Assembly (NCBI GenBank): GCA_023055505.1
Contig: JALIRH010000003.1
Coordinates: 31,870,842-31,934,841 of the forward strand
DNA from: Callipepla californica brunnescens
Lineage: Eukaryota; Chordata; Aves; Galliformes; Odontophoridae
DNA: 64,000 bases
Direction: 5' to 3'
Shown here: positions 49,906 through 63,560 of the stretch, in pieces
Layout: every line of letters begins with the position of its first letter
How positions within the stretch are numbered: position 1 is the first letter of the stretch
Made by a program: the position numbers and the translations under genes
The notes under the pieces: model-generated
Databases searched by the model: none
What the model was told of the DNA's origin: nothing
The model's input: only the letters and a program-made list of their open reading frames with translations

Positions 49906-51252
49906 TCTGGGATGGGCTTGAGCTGCAGATTCAGGAGCGAGAGGACAGCCGCCTTCATCATCCATTTTGCCCTCTGCCAGTTACTATTATTGTTAAATGC
50001 AGTTCTGCGCACATTGTAATTAAGTGGAAAAAATATAGACCAAATGAAAAAGGGTACAAGCTTCTCAAAAACATCTTTGTACTAGCTGCAGCCTGACTCA
50101 GCCTTCAATTAACATTCTTCCTTAAAATAGTTGTCTTCTCCAGCTTTTGTTAAGTCTTACATAATACCAGGCCAGATCACCACCCGGGAGAGGGGCTGGG
50201 AAAACGTGTCACTGTGTGCATGATTTTTACTTTGCTCATGGGATGCAGGTGTGCACCAAACAGAATGCTCCCATGGCAGCCAGGAGAAGGAGGGTACCTG
50301 TAAACCCAGTGTTGCTCAGCACCTCCAGCCTCAGGGCGCTGGGGAGCTCTGTGGGCACTCTGCTGCTGGGGCAGCTCTGCTGAGCTCCTGAATTTGCACC
50401 AGGGCTGCCCTTAGCCTAAGGGGGAAAGAAGTCAGCTGTTGCAGACTAGGCTGTGCCTTCTGAGTTTTGTTTTATACCAAGAGTGAGGTGTTTTAGATGA
50501 ATAGGTCAGCACAGTGTGGAAAAGTATTCTAAATCTTTCTGCACATGCTTTTAGTTGCCAGGGGGTTTTGCCTACTACTTCATTTGGAAAGTTTTAAAAG
50601 AAAATGCAAGTGGTAGGTAAACAGCAGAGAATCGTTTTTGGAAATACATTTGGCACAGATTTTAGACATTCCTTTGTCATTTGTTAAGCAGCAAGAAGAA
50701 TCCCCACTCAACTATATAAAGTATCTCAGTACCACTTTCTCTGTTTTCAAGTGATTAAAAAATCACAACCTGCTCTGGATAGCACGTGTAACTATCCATA
50801 CAATTGTCTTTGCTTCAGAATTGGTACAGGGCAGGTATGTGAAGAATCTGAGCTTTTTCTCATCTCCTTCCAAAACTAGACTCAGAAACAAATGGATGGT
50901 TTCATTTGCTTCAAAAGAGGTGATTTTTTTTTTCTTTTCTGCACACTAGGGTTTGAGAATCAGAATTATACACCTGAAATGCCAGAAAAATGATATGGTC
51001 AAAAGACTGAGCAGCTCTTTTCAACTGTAACCAGATACACCACCCGGCAGCCTGTAGTACTTAAAATCCTCTTTAACTAACGGCATGTCAAGACTTGCCT
51101 GTTTCGGACACGGTTAAGACGTCCAGCCTCCATATTTTACATACCCTCCTAATTGCATTCATATGTTTGGTTTCATATTTGACCTCTGTTGCAACAGGGA
51201 GCCAAGGAAAGCATTCCCTTTCTGAGCTCTGATGCAGGAACAGAGCTGGAGG

Positions 51253-53715
51253 GCATCACAGAATCGTAGAATGGTTTAGGTTGGTGAGGATTTTAAAGAC
51301 CATCTAGTCCTAACCCACTTCTGTGGGAAGAGTTGCCACCCACCAGATCAGGCTGCCCAGGGCTCCGTCCATTCAGCCTGGCCTTGAATGGCCCCAGAGA
51401 TGGGGCATCCACAACCTCTCTCAGAAACCTGTTCCAGCACCTCACAACCTTCTGAGTTCTTCTAACATCTAACCTAAATCTCCCCTCTTATAGTTCGAAG
51501 CCATTCTCCCTTGTCCTGTCACTATGAGACCATGTAAAACTTCAGTCCCCTTCCTGCCTGTTAGCTCCCTTCAAGTGCTGGATGGTCTCAGTGAGGCCCC
51601 CCTGGGGCTTTCTCTTCTCCAGGCTAAACAAGCCCAACTCCCTCAAACTTTCTTTATAGGAGAGGTGCTCCAACCCTTTGATCATCTTCGTGGCCCTCCT
51701 CTGGATCTGCTCCAACAGCTCCACATCCTTCCTGTGCTGGGGCCCCAAGACACAGTATTCCAGATGGGGCCTTACAAGGGCAGAGCAGAGCGGGACCTCC
51801 CTCTCCCTGCTGCCTCCCCTTTGTTTGATGCAACCCAGAATACAGTTGGCCTTCAGGGCTGCAAAAGCACACTGCTGACTCAGGTCTGTTTTTTTTTTTT
51901 TCCATCAGGACCCCTAAGTCCTTCTCCACTGCTCTCAAGGAGTCTACTCCTAGTCTATACTCATACCTAGGATTGCCTTCATCCAAGCACAAAACCTTGT
52001 GCTTGGCCTTGTTAAACCTCATTAGATTCTCATGTGCTCACTTTTCAAGTGTGTCCAGGTCCTTCTGGATGGCATCCCTCCCTTGTATTGTGTCAGTTGC
52101 TCCACTCATCTTGTTGTCACCAGCAAGCTTGCTGGGGGTACATTCTGTCCTACTGTCTGTGTCACTGATAAGATACTGAAGACCACTAGTCCCAAGACGG
52201 ACCCCTGCTGGACACCACTCATGACCAGTCTTCCCTTGGACCGTTGACACCAACCCTCTGGCTATGACCATCCAACCAATTATTTATCTATCTAATAGCC
52301 CAGCCTCCAGATCCATCTCTCTCCAATTTAGAGATAAGGATGTGTTGCAGAACCACGTGTTATCTGTCCCCATAGACTTGTACGCATTCAACCTCATTAG
52401 GAGGTCTCAGACTTGCTCTGCTCTTACACTGGGAGGGATTTTACTTCCCCAACCCCTACTTGAAAGTTCAGGTACGCAAGTGGTGTGAAAAGCATGACTG
52501 ACCATGAAGACTAAGTTAAAGAACTTGTTAAGTACCTCTGCCTTCTCCATGTCTGAGGAAGCCAGCTCTTCCTTTTCATTGGTCAGAGGGGATACACTCT
52601 CCTTTGCCAGTCTCTTCTGCACAATGTGTCTAAAGAATCCTTTCTTGTTGTTTTGCACATCCCCTTACTATGTTCAGTTCCATCTGTGCCTTCTGAGTCC
52701 ATTCCTGCACATCAGCATCCCTAGATTCTTCTCAGGCCACCTTCCACAGCTTATACTTTTCCATTTTTTCCCCTCTCAGCCTGATCAGCAAGTCCTCGCT
52801 CAGCCATGCTGGTTTCCCACCCCATCTCTCTCATTTCTTATTCTGGGGGATCAGAGTTCTTGTGCTCTCAGAAGATAATCCTTAAAGTGCTGCCCTCTGG
52901 TCCTGTTACTTTGTCCCTAAGGACAGTTTCCCAGGGGATCTCATCCAGCACTTCCTTAAACAGCCTGAAGTTGGCTCTCCTGAAGTTCAGGGTCCTGACT
53001 CCACTCTTTATCAGGCTAGCATTCCCCAAGGTTATGAGCTCAATCAGGACATGGTTGCTACAGTCCAAGTTGCCTCCAATCTTAACATCATTTGCTGTCT
53101 CTTCCATATTGGTAAACACCAGGTCCAGCATCACTTCACCTCATCAGTCTGCGCATTACCTAAAGCAGAAAGTTATTGTCAATGGGCTCCTGGAGTTTCC
53201 TGAGTCACTTGCAGCTCACCATGTAGTTTTCCCAGCAGATATCCAGGTGGTTGAAATTCCCCATCTAGATGACAACCTGTGAGCACAATGCCTCTTGCAG
53301 CTGAAGCAAAGCCTTGCCAACAGATCCCCTTGATCAGGCAGCCTGGAATAGACCCTGACCACCAGATACCCTTTACTAGTCCTGTCCCTGATCTTAACCC
53401 ACAGGCTCTTAACCTATTCGTGACTGTTTCTCAGGGGCAGCTCTTCGCAGACTATCCACTTCTTAACAAGAAGAGGGCAACTCCCCCACCTCTCCTACTT
53501 TGCCTGTCCCTTCTAAAAAGTCTATGGCCATCAATCATGATATTCCAGTTGTGAGTCATTCCACCACGTTTCCATGATAGCAATGAGACTGTAGTTTTCC
53601 AATTGCACCACGGTTTCCAATTCCTCCTGCTTACTTCCCATGCTGTGTGCATTGGTACAGAGGCACTTCAGCTGAAAGTGCCGAAAGTCATATCACTGTC
53701 TGCCTTGAACCCTTT
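51253..53715 (-). mobile_element. CR1 LINE, 2.5 kb, 5'-truncated with an internal deletion
   Basis: In minus orientation the 3' end lies at 51253 (plus strand CACAGAATCGTAGAATGG). Reading 5' to 3' from about 53680: endonuclease-domain motifs (KCLCTNAHSMG, GHRLFRRDRQSRRGGGVALF, LDLVFTN near 53130, DVKIGG, TLNFRRANF), then NNKKGFFRH and EKAEVLNKFF (52650-52500), then reverse-transcriptase C-terminal motifs (SDTDSRTECTPSKLAGDNK, LMRFNKAKHKVLCL, DVELLEQIQRRATKMIKGLEH). The first half of the reverse transcriptase is missing: only about 250 bases separate blocks normally some 700 apart. ORF1 is absent. Frameshifts, stops and an A-run (51889-51902 on plus) show it is dead. Confidence 0.95.
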
Positions 53716-56646
53716 ATAGGTACAGATATAAAACCAGATAATTCTGTGAAATGAATGTGCTGCAAGAGCATGTTATTAATGGGAAAAAGGTCTGAAGGCA
53801 CAGTGACTCCTATCTCATGGCCAGCAGATCATTGCTGTTGTTTTGGGGAAGAAAAAGGGGGAAAGCAGAGCCAGCCAAGCAGCAGACAGCCTGCACATGG
53901 ATGGATTTCGCTCCTGGCCCTTTCTCAGGCAAGGCAAGAGCTTTTCCTGAGTGCAACCCACAAGACTGGATCCACAGCTCCTCAGCCTGCAGCACTTCAA
54001 GACTTCCAGGTTGGAGACAATACGTCTGGAAATTTGGGGTGAGATGCACCTCCTATGTGTTTTACTTGGACAGTAGGGTGTAAGTACCACGCTGCTGTGC
54101 TCTTATTTAGCTCTGTTATTACAGCCCTGTTTGTGAAGCAGGAAGAGTAATCCTCATGTAAAAATAATAGTATTGCAGAGCGAGACAGCAGATGGTGTTA
54201 TTAAATACCTGGGCAAAGTCTAAGGTCATAACGCTCTAACAATTGAGAAGATCTATTGTCTATCACTTAATAGGTAACCTCTTAGTGCAGGATGTTTGCA
54301 AGGCTGAGCAGGGAGGCGAGTAGTATCTTGTCCAAGCCCAGATAGCTCTTCCAGTTAAGCAAACACTTGGCAACAATATTCTTGTCTAAATTTGGTGCTA
54401 CCACCACGTCAGGTAGATACAGTATGATCCCGTTTCATCTCCTAAATGATCCCTTCTTTAATCAACTCCATTAAGTCTTAAATAGACTGCAACAACCTGA
54501 GCACTGGTGATAGTTGCCTGAAATCCAGGTTCACTTAGAAGAGCGTGGAGAGGAAATTCCTCGAGTGATGTAAATGGGCATAAGCCTGCTGCCAGGCACG
54601 TCTCCTGCCAGCTGCAGGGAGACACTGGTGTTGGAGGTGTCCCCACCAGCTAGCTGTGGCTCTCCACAAGCACCTGCAGCTATGTGCCTCTCTCCCACGT
54701 GAGACCTACCTGTCTCAGTTGGTGGAGTTGCAGCTGAACCTCAGTGATATGTGGCAAGGCTTTCCCTGCTGTGTAACATTTTCTGCCAGAGCTCCAAGTC
54801 TCATACTGTGGAGACTGCACTTTCTCCATTTTCCCTTTGGTGTTTGCCTGGCAACTTATGACCTGTACCTCTCAGTTGAATCTCTCAGCTGGATTCTGGC
54901 ATCCAGGGGTGCAAGTCGCCTTCTCTTCTGCTATTAGCTTGTTTTACACACGTAAGCAAGGCTTTCTGCATCATTTTCAGAGATGTGAACCTGAAATTGT
55001 CTCTTCTGGGACTACAAGGAAGCTCAGGAGGATAACAGTCACTCTTTGGGGTACGTTTTGGTTTTAGTTTAATGACCGTAATGTGTTGGCAGCAGAATTA
55101 GGTTGATATGGAGAACAATAGGAAACCTGTGACTTGGTACATTTGTCTCACAGAGGGCAGACAGGAGACAGGGAGCTAGAGCAGAGTCCTGTGGCTGCTA
55201 ATAGCTTCACACAGTACTTTTCCTCCCTGGTAATCACTCTCCTGCTAGGATCCACGAACTTGAGAACAAAGTACATTTTATTATTTACAAGGGTTAGATG
55301 ACAAATACAAACAGATGGTGCAAAGATGACTCCTGATGCATAGTGATCAAGGAGTTTAATATTCATGGGTAAAGGCCTGGAAGATTAAGTAAACAGATTC
55401 AGATATGCAGGGGAAAGTATCTCATAACAATGCATAAAGTCAGCGTGGCCTTTTGTGCCCTGTTACCATTTGGATCAGCACAATTAACATAAAGGGAAAG
55501 ATTGGCTGAACTTTCCAGTCTCCCTAAAGTGCTCAAATCAGGCATTTCTGCGAGGAAACCTTAGCAAGGGGTTTTGGTCAGATGAAACAAAAACCCTTCT
55601 CTTTTGCTGTTGAACTTTCTGTTCCTGCTCCAAAGACCCTGCTGCAAAAAAGGCTGCAACATCTGAGCGTGCTCCGGCCTGCTGCTGCGGCTGGAGCTGC
55701 ATTACGTAAAGCATTCTCACCTGGGTGACACACAGGGCCTTTTGCTGTGACCGGTCGGATGAGTGAGCAAGGGTTGCTCCCATGAACAAGGGTTGTGGCA
55801 CCAGGAGCCTAACCGCGCTGCTCTGCCGCTAATGACACTTCTCATGGCTAAAAGCTGGGATCTTGATGGTGTTGCTTTCACATGTAGTCATCTTTCAGAG
55901 AGAATTTCAACACTGATGAATATTGCTGGTCAGGTCCGTAGTATGAATCATCCTGTCTTTCCAGATGACTTTTTCTTTCTGCTGTTTACATCAGCCGCAG
56001 AGAATTTTGATGCTTTCTTGTGTATGTGAGTAAAGGAATGTTTCATTTGAGAAAAGATTTCCAAACTTGCTGAAGTCATCCCTCTATATCATTCCTTTTG
56101 TTGTTGTTGCTGTTCTCGTTTTGAGCGTGGGCAGTAAGCGAGTTGTTTCTAAGGAGTTACTGACTGAGCTCTGAACAAAGGGTGAAAAAGAAAGGCAGGG
56201 AGAAGAGTTCATGGAAGAATACTGCTGGACTGTGCCAAGAAGTTTGCTCTGCAGCATAGATCAGCCTGCTGTTTCCCTTGTCTGGATCAGGTTGTTGGAT
56301 GAACAGGCAATCTGGGAGTTGTACTCAGCCCTGGGAAGGTGTGTGCTTGGAGTGAGGGGATGAGGCGAGAACACGCCAGCAGCCCCTGCCTTCTTATGCA
56401 GAAGACCCTTATCAGGACGATAGTATCGGGACACCACAGCCTGTGGACAAATGGAAGAACCTAGGGGTTGAGTTAGGGCTGGGAAAGGGTTAATGCCTGA
56501 GCCACAACATGCACGTGGTGGTGGAGAGCTGCCCAGCAGCCTGACAGCTGCTGAGTGAGGAGGTGAGCTCTCATACAGGCATTCCACCACTGCAGATCTG
56601 AGGAAAAAAACCCTATACCCCGATCTCAAGAAAAGTCACTTTTTTT

Positions 56647-56667
56647 GTTTGTTTGTTTGTTTGTTTT
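56647..56667 (+). repeat. (GTTT)5 microsatellite
   Basis: Five GTTT units flanked by T runs. Confidence 0.9.
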
Positions 56668-56817
56668 TGCATGTTCATCACCATTTGGCTGCTGTATTTT
56701 CATCCATCCACTGTAATTATAGCCACAACAACTCCATTCCTATGGCCATCTCCCAGATGACTGACGACTGATGGCTTCTCTGGATGCTGTTCCTCAGGTT
56801 CTTGTTTTTCTGCACTG

Positions 56818-56841
56818 TTTTTTTTTTTTTTTTTTTTTTTT
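56818..56841 (+). repeat. T24 homopolymer
   Basis: Uninterrupted T run. No flanking retrogene features were recognised on either side. Confidence 0.9.
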
Positions 56842-58867
56842 CCAGAGTATCTGACAAACCCTGGAAGTGGCACTGGATGCTTGTGTCCAAGTGTACAACA
56901 CAAAGTGAGGAAAGGAGTGCTCACTAGCGTGACTTCCAGCCTTAGGCTTGCAGTGAATTCACAGTGCAGCATGAGGAGCTGAGCACCTCCACCTCTGGTA
57001 TCTGCCCAGAAAATGTTCTGGCTCCGTGGATGTATTTGGTGGGAATAGCTGTATAAGCTGGAATACAGTCAAAGATACATGGCAGAAAAACCTGCCCTGT
57101 GAATAAAGCCTTTGTTAAGAGGGATTCCATCTGTACATGATTTCATCAGCTCCATGAAATGTGCAGGACGTTTATATGGTGAATTAGGCACAGCTCCTGT
57201 TTTGAGAGAGAAAATGCTTCTGTGTGCTTTTCCACAAAAGTCTGTTGCTACACAAGGAGGGGAAACCTTCTGCAATGCCATTACTGTTCTCAGCCACAGG
57301 ACGGGACAAGCAGCGGGACTGTGCTAACATAGCTATAAAATAATGTGCTTTTAAGAAACATCAAATGCACAAAAAAAATTGGCATCGCCCTCCTCTTTGC
57401 CTTCTCTCCTTTAAATGTGGAGATACTTAAAACAGTGTAAATAACATTCAAGACAGCTAAAGAGCAGTCCACAGTGCTGAAACACTCCTGCAGTCCAAAG
57501 CATCTCCATGCCAGCTATTTCATTTACCATATGTTTGGTGTGGTTTTGGCAGAGTCAACGTGAGGATTTTTGGGCAGGCCTGCAAAACAGTTTTTCCCTT
57601 CCTCCACCCAAACGTGACCCAGTCCTGTCTGCCATGATCACGCCATTGCACAGGGTCAGCCTGGCTGTTTTGGGCAGAATTAGTCAGAGGGGCCTCTGGA
57701 AAGATGCCCAAAGAGGGCTGATTCATTTTCCATATGAGTGGCTGCATTAAGAAGAAGGAAGGAGAGGGAAGATGGAGTATTTGGGTTGGAGATACTGCTC
57801 AGTGCTGAAGGACCACATTGGGATTATATGGTTCCTTCTCTGGGTCTGAGGCAGGTGTGGTTGGAATGCACTAGCTATGGGGGCAAGCTGCCAGCCCCAT
57901 GGCACTGTTTTCTGCCTTCCTGCAGGAGCTGCCAGAGGCTGTGAATCAGCACCTGGAAACGTGGAGCTTTGCTCCTGGGCTTGTCTGGTTTCAGGTGTGG
58001 AGAACACAGGCTCCAAGCAGCTCAGTCCAGCAGAGAACAACTGCCCGGGCTGTCAGCAGACTCTCCAAGGCGGGGCTTATTTTTCCTTAAAAATGAGTGG
58101 GATGCAGTGCCCAGACACACAGTCTAGCTGGTGCTATCCAGCTAGGGCCCAGGACATGTCTAGCCAAACAAAGGAAGAAGAAAAGGGAATTTAAACACAC
58201 CTCTCTGCCCTTTTCTAAGCAAGTGCTGAAAAGTGTGAAGGTACAGCTGCCTCACTCCTTCCTGCTGTGTGCTTCTGTGTGCATTCCCAGCAGTAGTTCA
58301 CAGAGGCAGGCCCTGTTCCCCCAGCAGAGGAGCTTTACCACAGGGTGCTGGGGTATCTACTCAGTAGACTTGCTGACCTCAGGGAGCAGCTTTGCGAGGT
58401 GAGCCCTCCAAACAAGAAGCCAAAATCCCTGGTTAGTGTGGAGCCTCCCTCACTTACTGCTGGATTCATTTCTAGAAAGGCTGCGTAGATGCATAGCAGC
58501 CCAGCACCCCATGTGAGTGGCTGTACCTCTGCATTTCTGCATTTCTTTTCTTTGAAACAGTGTTTCTGATCTGATTCACACTGCAACCAGAGGGTAGAAT
58601 TCGGCTTCCTATCCATGGCGAGGGAATGCCTACAGTCCATGCCTACAGTTTCTGCAAGCCCACTACCCAGGCACGCACGTGGGCAAGCAAGAGAGCACAG
58701 TTCCCAGCAGGGAGGCAGGAGCAGGGCTTTCCAGCTTTCCTTCTCCTCCTTCTGCTCTCCCCAGAGCTGCTGGGAGCACCAGTGCCCCAACAAGAGCTGC
58801 TCAGGGGTGCAGGATCTCCCAGGCAAACCGAGGACGGTCTGGGCTCAGCCTGTGTGGGGCAAATTGG

Positions 58868-58878
58868 GCTGACTCAGC
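58868..58878 (+). promoter_or_regulatory. MARE / NF-E2-type palindrome
   Basis: GCTGACTCAGC is a perfect 11-base palindromic core of the MAF recognition element bound by small-MAF heterodimers (NF-E2, NRF2, BACH1). It is one of two such sites 131 bases apart. Confidence 0.4.
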
Positions 58879-58998
58879 CAAAAAAGCCAAGGTTTCCCAA
58901 GGCATGAACCCCTCTTCGCAGAGTTGGCCTTTAATCCATGCTGCCTGCTGTCAGCAGCCCTTCTGTGCCTCCATGGGTTTTTGCTGGTGCAGGGCTGA

Positions 58999-59009
58999 GT
59001 GACTCAGCA
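58999..59009 (+). promoter_or_regulatory. Second MARE/ARE-type site
   Basis: GTGACTCAGCA matches the antioxidant response element core RTGACnnnGC and one full MARE arm. It is overlapped on its left by CTGAGT. It has the same sense as the site 131 bases upstream. Confidence 0.4.
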
Positions 59010-59379
59010 TGCACCCCTACCCTGAGCACTGGAGAGCTGGGAGGGGTTGCAGAGTGCCTGGCTGCAGGTCTTGTCCTTCCTTTTTCTCATTTCAGCAAAA
59101 CCGTTGCAAATTTCACGGAGCTTTCCATCACAGGCAAACAAAGAGGAAATTGATTCAGAGTGAGAGCATTAACATCACCAAATAGTAAAGGCATTGCCTA
59201 ATTATATCAAGCAAGCTTCCTCTGCTGCAGAAGCAGGGGTGGGCAGAGTGAGGCTAAGGAAGTAAGGAGACGGTGGCTGGGTGAGGACAGGAATCCTTGG
59301 CGAAGAAAACCCAGAGGATAAAAGGCAAAAAGAACAAAGGGAGAGGTGTTGGGGAAATACGACTGAGCAGATGCAGTAC

Positions 59380-59385
59380 TTATCT
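59380..59385 (-). promoter_or_regulatory. GATA site (AGATAA)
   Basis: TTATCT on the plus strand, flanked as CTTATCT, matches WGATAR on the minus strand. It lies about 370 bases from the nearer MARE-type site. GATA hexamers are common by chance. It is listed because of the pairing. Confidence 0.25.
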
Positions 59386-62300
59386 ACTTATGCATCAAAT
59401 AAAATTCCTACGTGTAAACAAAAAGCAGTGAGTAACATCAAGCGAAGGGCCAACTTGTGGGTAGGAGTTGTGCTGGTGTAATAAAAGGGCCGGTGTTAAG
59501 CCATTTCAGTTAGAGCCCTGCACACGTGGGCTGCTGATGGAATAAAAAGGTCTGGCTTTATGGCTTCCAAGGAAGGATGGCAAGCACTGGGGCTTCCTGG
59601 TGCAAAGTGCTGGTCCGTATGTTAGTAAGCTTCCATTTGTTCAAACACTGGTGATGAGTTAGCACTGTACTGGATGCCTTGATGTAGGATAAGGCAAAGT
59701 CTGTCTTCCAGCAGGTGGTTTAATGCTAGCAAAAAAATAACAACAAAACATCTAGAGCCAGAATAAGCACACAGTACGTTTTGGCTCTTCCAATAGAAAT
59801 GTAACTGGGAATTCACAAATAATCCCAATTAGTCTCATCCTGAGTACTGCCACTGTCTAATTTTCACTGACATCAAGCCTATTTTAGTCTAATTGGCTAT
59901 TAAAATGTATGCCAATGCAGAAGTTTCTAGCTCTTCAGCACCAGTGTAAGTCATTTTCCAGAGCAATGCGAACACCAAGAGGAATGGTTCCCACCAGCCT
60001 CGGAGCGCTGACACACTCACTTAGCAAGCAAACCTGCCCTGGCCTCAGGTACCTTCCAGCCTCCCACGGGTTTGTTACTGCAAGGGGTGTGCTCGCCTGT
60101 CCGCTCACCTCCCATCATCTGGGGTTTAAACTAGAGCTCCTGACCCAGTATTTCAGATGACAGGGCAGTGACTCACTCGGAGACATCTCAGTGTGATGGA
60201 AGGAGCTCCTGTCCCAGCGCCTGCCCTGCTGCATTGCTGGGACACACACAGCCTTTGTGTCACACTGGTGATGCAGGGCAACCGGGCCTGTGTGGGACAC
60301 CTCACTTCATCCCCCTTTGAGTTACCCACACTGTGTCCAACAGACCCAAGTATCCTTTGAACTGTGCTTCTGGGGCAAAAGGAGGATGGATATCCTCTTT
60401 TTATACCACTGGCTTGGTGTGAAGAAGCATGTAGTGAGACGTGAGCCCCACACGTCCTGCAGCTTCTTGAGGTTTTACTTGCTCTTTCTCTCTGGCAGGC
60501 ACTTCAGACTGGCCTTTGATCACCAGAGATCAAGAGTATTTCCACCCATACAAGGTAATTCTCTTGGTTGCACGGACAGCTCAGAGGAAATGGAGCTCCT
60601 GCAAAGGCCTGATTTTGGGTGCATCAGTTCTTGTACAAACATTTCAAGTGTTAGAGGACTGTGTGGATTTTAAATGTATTGTGTTCAGCACACTGCTCCA
60701 AAAAACTCTCTACCTTAGGCTAGTCCTCAGGCTTGAATATTAATAAAGGCATTTTCCTACGTGGGCAACGTGTACTATCTCATGTCTTATGCCTGCCTCG
60801 AATTTAAAGTGCGAGAGTGCAACTAAGTCTCATATCAGGTCACCTGCAACTACAGATAACCGCAGATAAGTGCTATGGGTAATGCTGCTCTGCTGGGATG
60901 AACTCAGAAGTGGTTTCCAACGCTTCTTTCCCTTAAGCAACGAGCTGATCTGGGCTGAAGGCTATTGCTATTCTAAGCTACAAGGCTGAAAGCTGGACTG
61001 CCATGTGTGCCAGTACCACGTGTGCAATTCCCCTCAAGGTATGGTTATCCTGGAGCTGCCATGGCAGTGGGACTGAGCTTGTGTTGGACACTGCCAAGAG
61101 CGTGACTGCTGCGGCCAGCCTCTGCCTCTGAGGATGTGAGGTGTGACTGCTCAAACAAACAGCAGTAGGGCTGCTCATCTCACTCTTTCCATGCCGCTGG
61201 CTTATTTTTAACTTATTTTTGAATGGTCCTTTCCCAAAAGGACTGAATTGTCACAGACAACAGGATATGAAATACAAGTTGAAGATTTCTGCAGTAGCTG
61301 CTTTTTCCAAAATCTCTACCACAGCCATATCTCAAGTCCTTTGAAAGGACATGTTTAGTGTCACTGCATTGCTCTGGATCTCTCAAGATGGGACAGTGAG
61401 CTTTAGCTTGTGTCTGTGAGTAGATCTGCCTCTTATTTCTGAAACACAGGCTGGTGCAGTGCTCTCCCTTTCAAAGCCCCTCTTACAAACCTCTCCATCA
61501 CTTTCTGCATTTCTGCTCTTTGCAGGCGTTGTCATCATTGCTGTCTGGGGCTGTGTCTGCACAGAGGACTGTCTTTCAGGGATGTGTAAGGAAACATGAG
61601 GCTTTCTGGAAGCATTCTTGCCCTTTCCCATCCCTGTGAAGTTGGTTATGCAGTTCTTCAAAATCTTACATACAGAAAATGTATTTGCCTACAGCGAAGG
61701 AGGTAAGAAAACACTAATGGTGAGCAAGCTGACCTGAGGGGGAACATTTCCTGTTCTTCTGAGGTGTTTTTCCTGCTCCTAACAGCACCTCCTTGGGCCT
61801 GGAGCTGTGTTTGATGACAGATGATAATGACTCCAGAAGTGTGTTCCGTTGCCTGGAGGCTGCTGCTGTGGTCTCCTTGCTGCACAACACAAGCAACATC
61901 CCAGCTTCCAAAAAGGAAGAGGCTACCCTTGTGTTTCAGCATGATTCATCTCTGGTGGAGAAACCAGGCTTCCTTCTGCTGAGCTCCCCCTCTGTGGCTC
62001 TTTCTGTAGTTTTGCATGAGCTCAAAGGCAGTGCAACAAAAGTACCGGGGAGAAGTTGCAATGTGGATCTGTCACATACCAAAACCCACATTTCTTCTGT
62101 ATTTCTCCAGCTTCTCAGGAAACTGGTGCTCTGGAAAGAAACCAAGCTGAACATAATCTAATCTTTCAGCCTAGTTATTTTAAACCCAAATGGGTTCCTT
62201 GACCCTCTCCATCTGAAAACACCCCTGGGGATGTTAGCAGCACATCAAGCAGCCAGCACGGGCACAGGAGAGCAGTGCTTTTCTGGCTAGAACCGCCTTT

Positions 62301-63532
62301 AGGGATGCCATCTCCCCACGCAGAGGACAGAGCAGTTGTTGCTGTGGTGCTGCCTGCATCAGTTGGACTTTGGTTGCCAGGGCATTATAAAATGACTCAA
62401 TGGGGATCAGAAAGTGGTGGTATCAAACAAAAGTCTCTTTGAAGCTGCTGTCGGTTGGCAAAAGAATAATTTAAAATTAAACCAGTTCTGAAACTATCTA
62501 CCGCAAGCGGTTACAAGCCTCGCTGTTGTAAAACTGGGCTGTTTCCTCTTTTCCTCGCAACGATGATGTCCTTGATTCCTCCTTAGGCTTCTTTGGCAAT
62601 TCTTGCACAGTAATAAAAAGGCATGACACAGCATATGTTTTGTGGCTCACCTTGCCAAACAAAATTACCGCGTTAGTGTAGCTTCTTCGCCTTTGCATAA
62701 TTAACTCTACAAAAGAGATAGAGAGAGGGTAAGCGTCTGTGCCAAGACAAAAGCAAAAACAAGAAGTACGAAAGTCTGTTTTAAAGTCATCTCCGTTCAA
62801 AGCAATTCTTTTAAAAATGACTGATCTTGAAACTGTTGCAGACAATTAGGGAAAGTCATACGGTTTCTAAATGTCTGTTATGTTTTATGTCTGCAGCTAC
62901 ATTGCAAGATTCAGAAAATGAAGAAGTCGGTGTCACTTTGAGAGCTCATCAAAGTTGTGCAGGATTGTGTCTTCTGTGCAACACGTGCTGGGGCCGGGAG
63001 GAAGCCCAGGAGTACTCACTGCCCACTTTTCAGGCTCAGCTGGCATCGTTCTCATGTTTAATTGCATTCAGGACGGTCTCTGTATTGCACTGAACTACAC
63101 AGCTGCCACAAGGGGAATTTGGTGCAGGTGGAGAAGTAAGTGAGGTGACAGGTGGTCCCAGTCCTATCCGTTGCCTTACTGTCATCCTTGGATCTTGAAA
63201 GGACAGCACTTGGGCACTCCAAGCAAAGGTAGGGATTTTCTGATACACAGGATGTTGACAGGGAAAAAGGGAAACCCTTCACTCTATGGATCTGCCAAAT
63301 TTGTTCCAGAAAAAAGGCATAAAGCTGCCCCAATGAGCCCACTGTGCTTTTACCTGCTGCAAACCAGCGTTAATAGCTGAATTCAAACAGCCTGAGTAGT
63401 TCTAATATAGAACATTAAAGAGCAGATCCTGTTTCCACTAATACCAAAGACAAGACTTCCAGCAAAAGGTCTGGCCCCTAGTTTCTGACAAGTCCTCAGG
63501 CAGTCCAAATAAGTCAAGAAAAAAAATCCCAA

Positions 63533-63560
63533 GGGGGGGGGGGGTGAGGTGGGGGGAAGA
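63533..63560 (+). repeat. G12 run and G-rich tract followed by an A/G-rich stretch
   Basis: Twelve Gs, then TGAGGTGGGGGG, then about 70 bases of A-rich purine sequence. It can form a quadruplex and is a likely assembly or sequencing weak point. Confidence 0.9.

Larger units (their letters stand above)
46613..51252. other. Proximal upstream flank of IRF2BP2
   Basis: Non-coding apart from the small CR1 tail and single motifs listed separately. A GC-richer patch at about 47230-47480 follows the palindromic TATA-like motif. No exon recognised. Confidence 0.65.

Noticed and set aside
51524..51970. 148-codon plus-strand frame
   Set aside because: Antisense of the CR1 ORF2 region, so it is not a gene.
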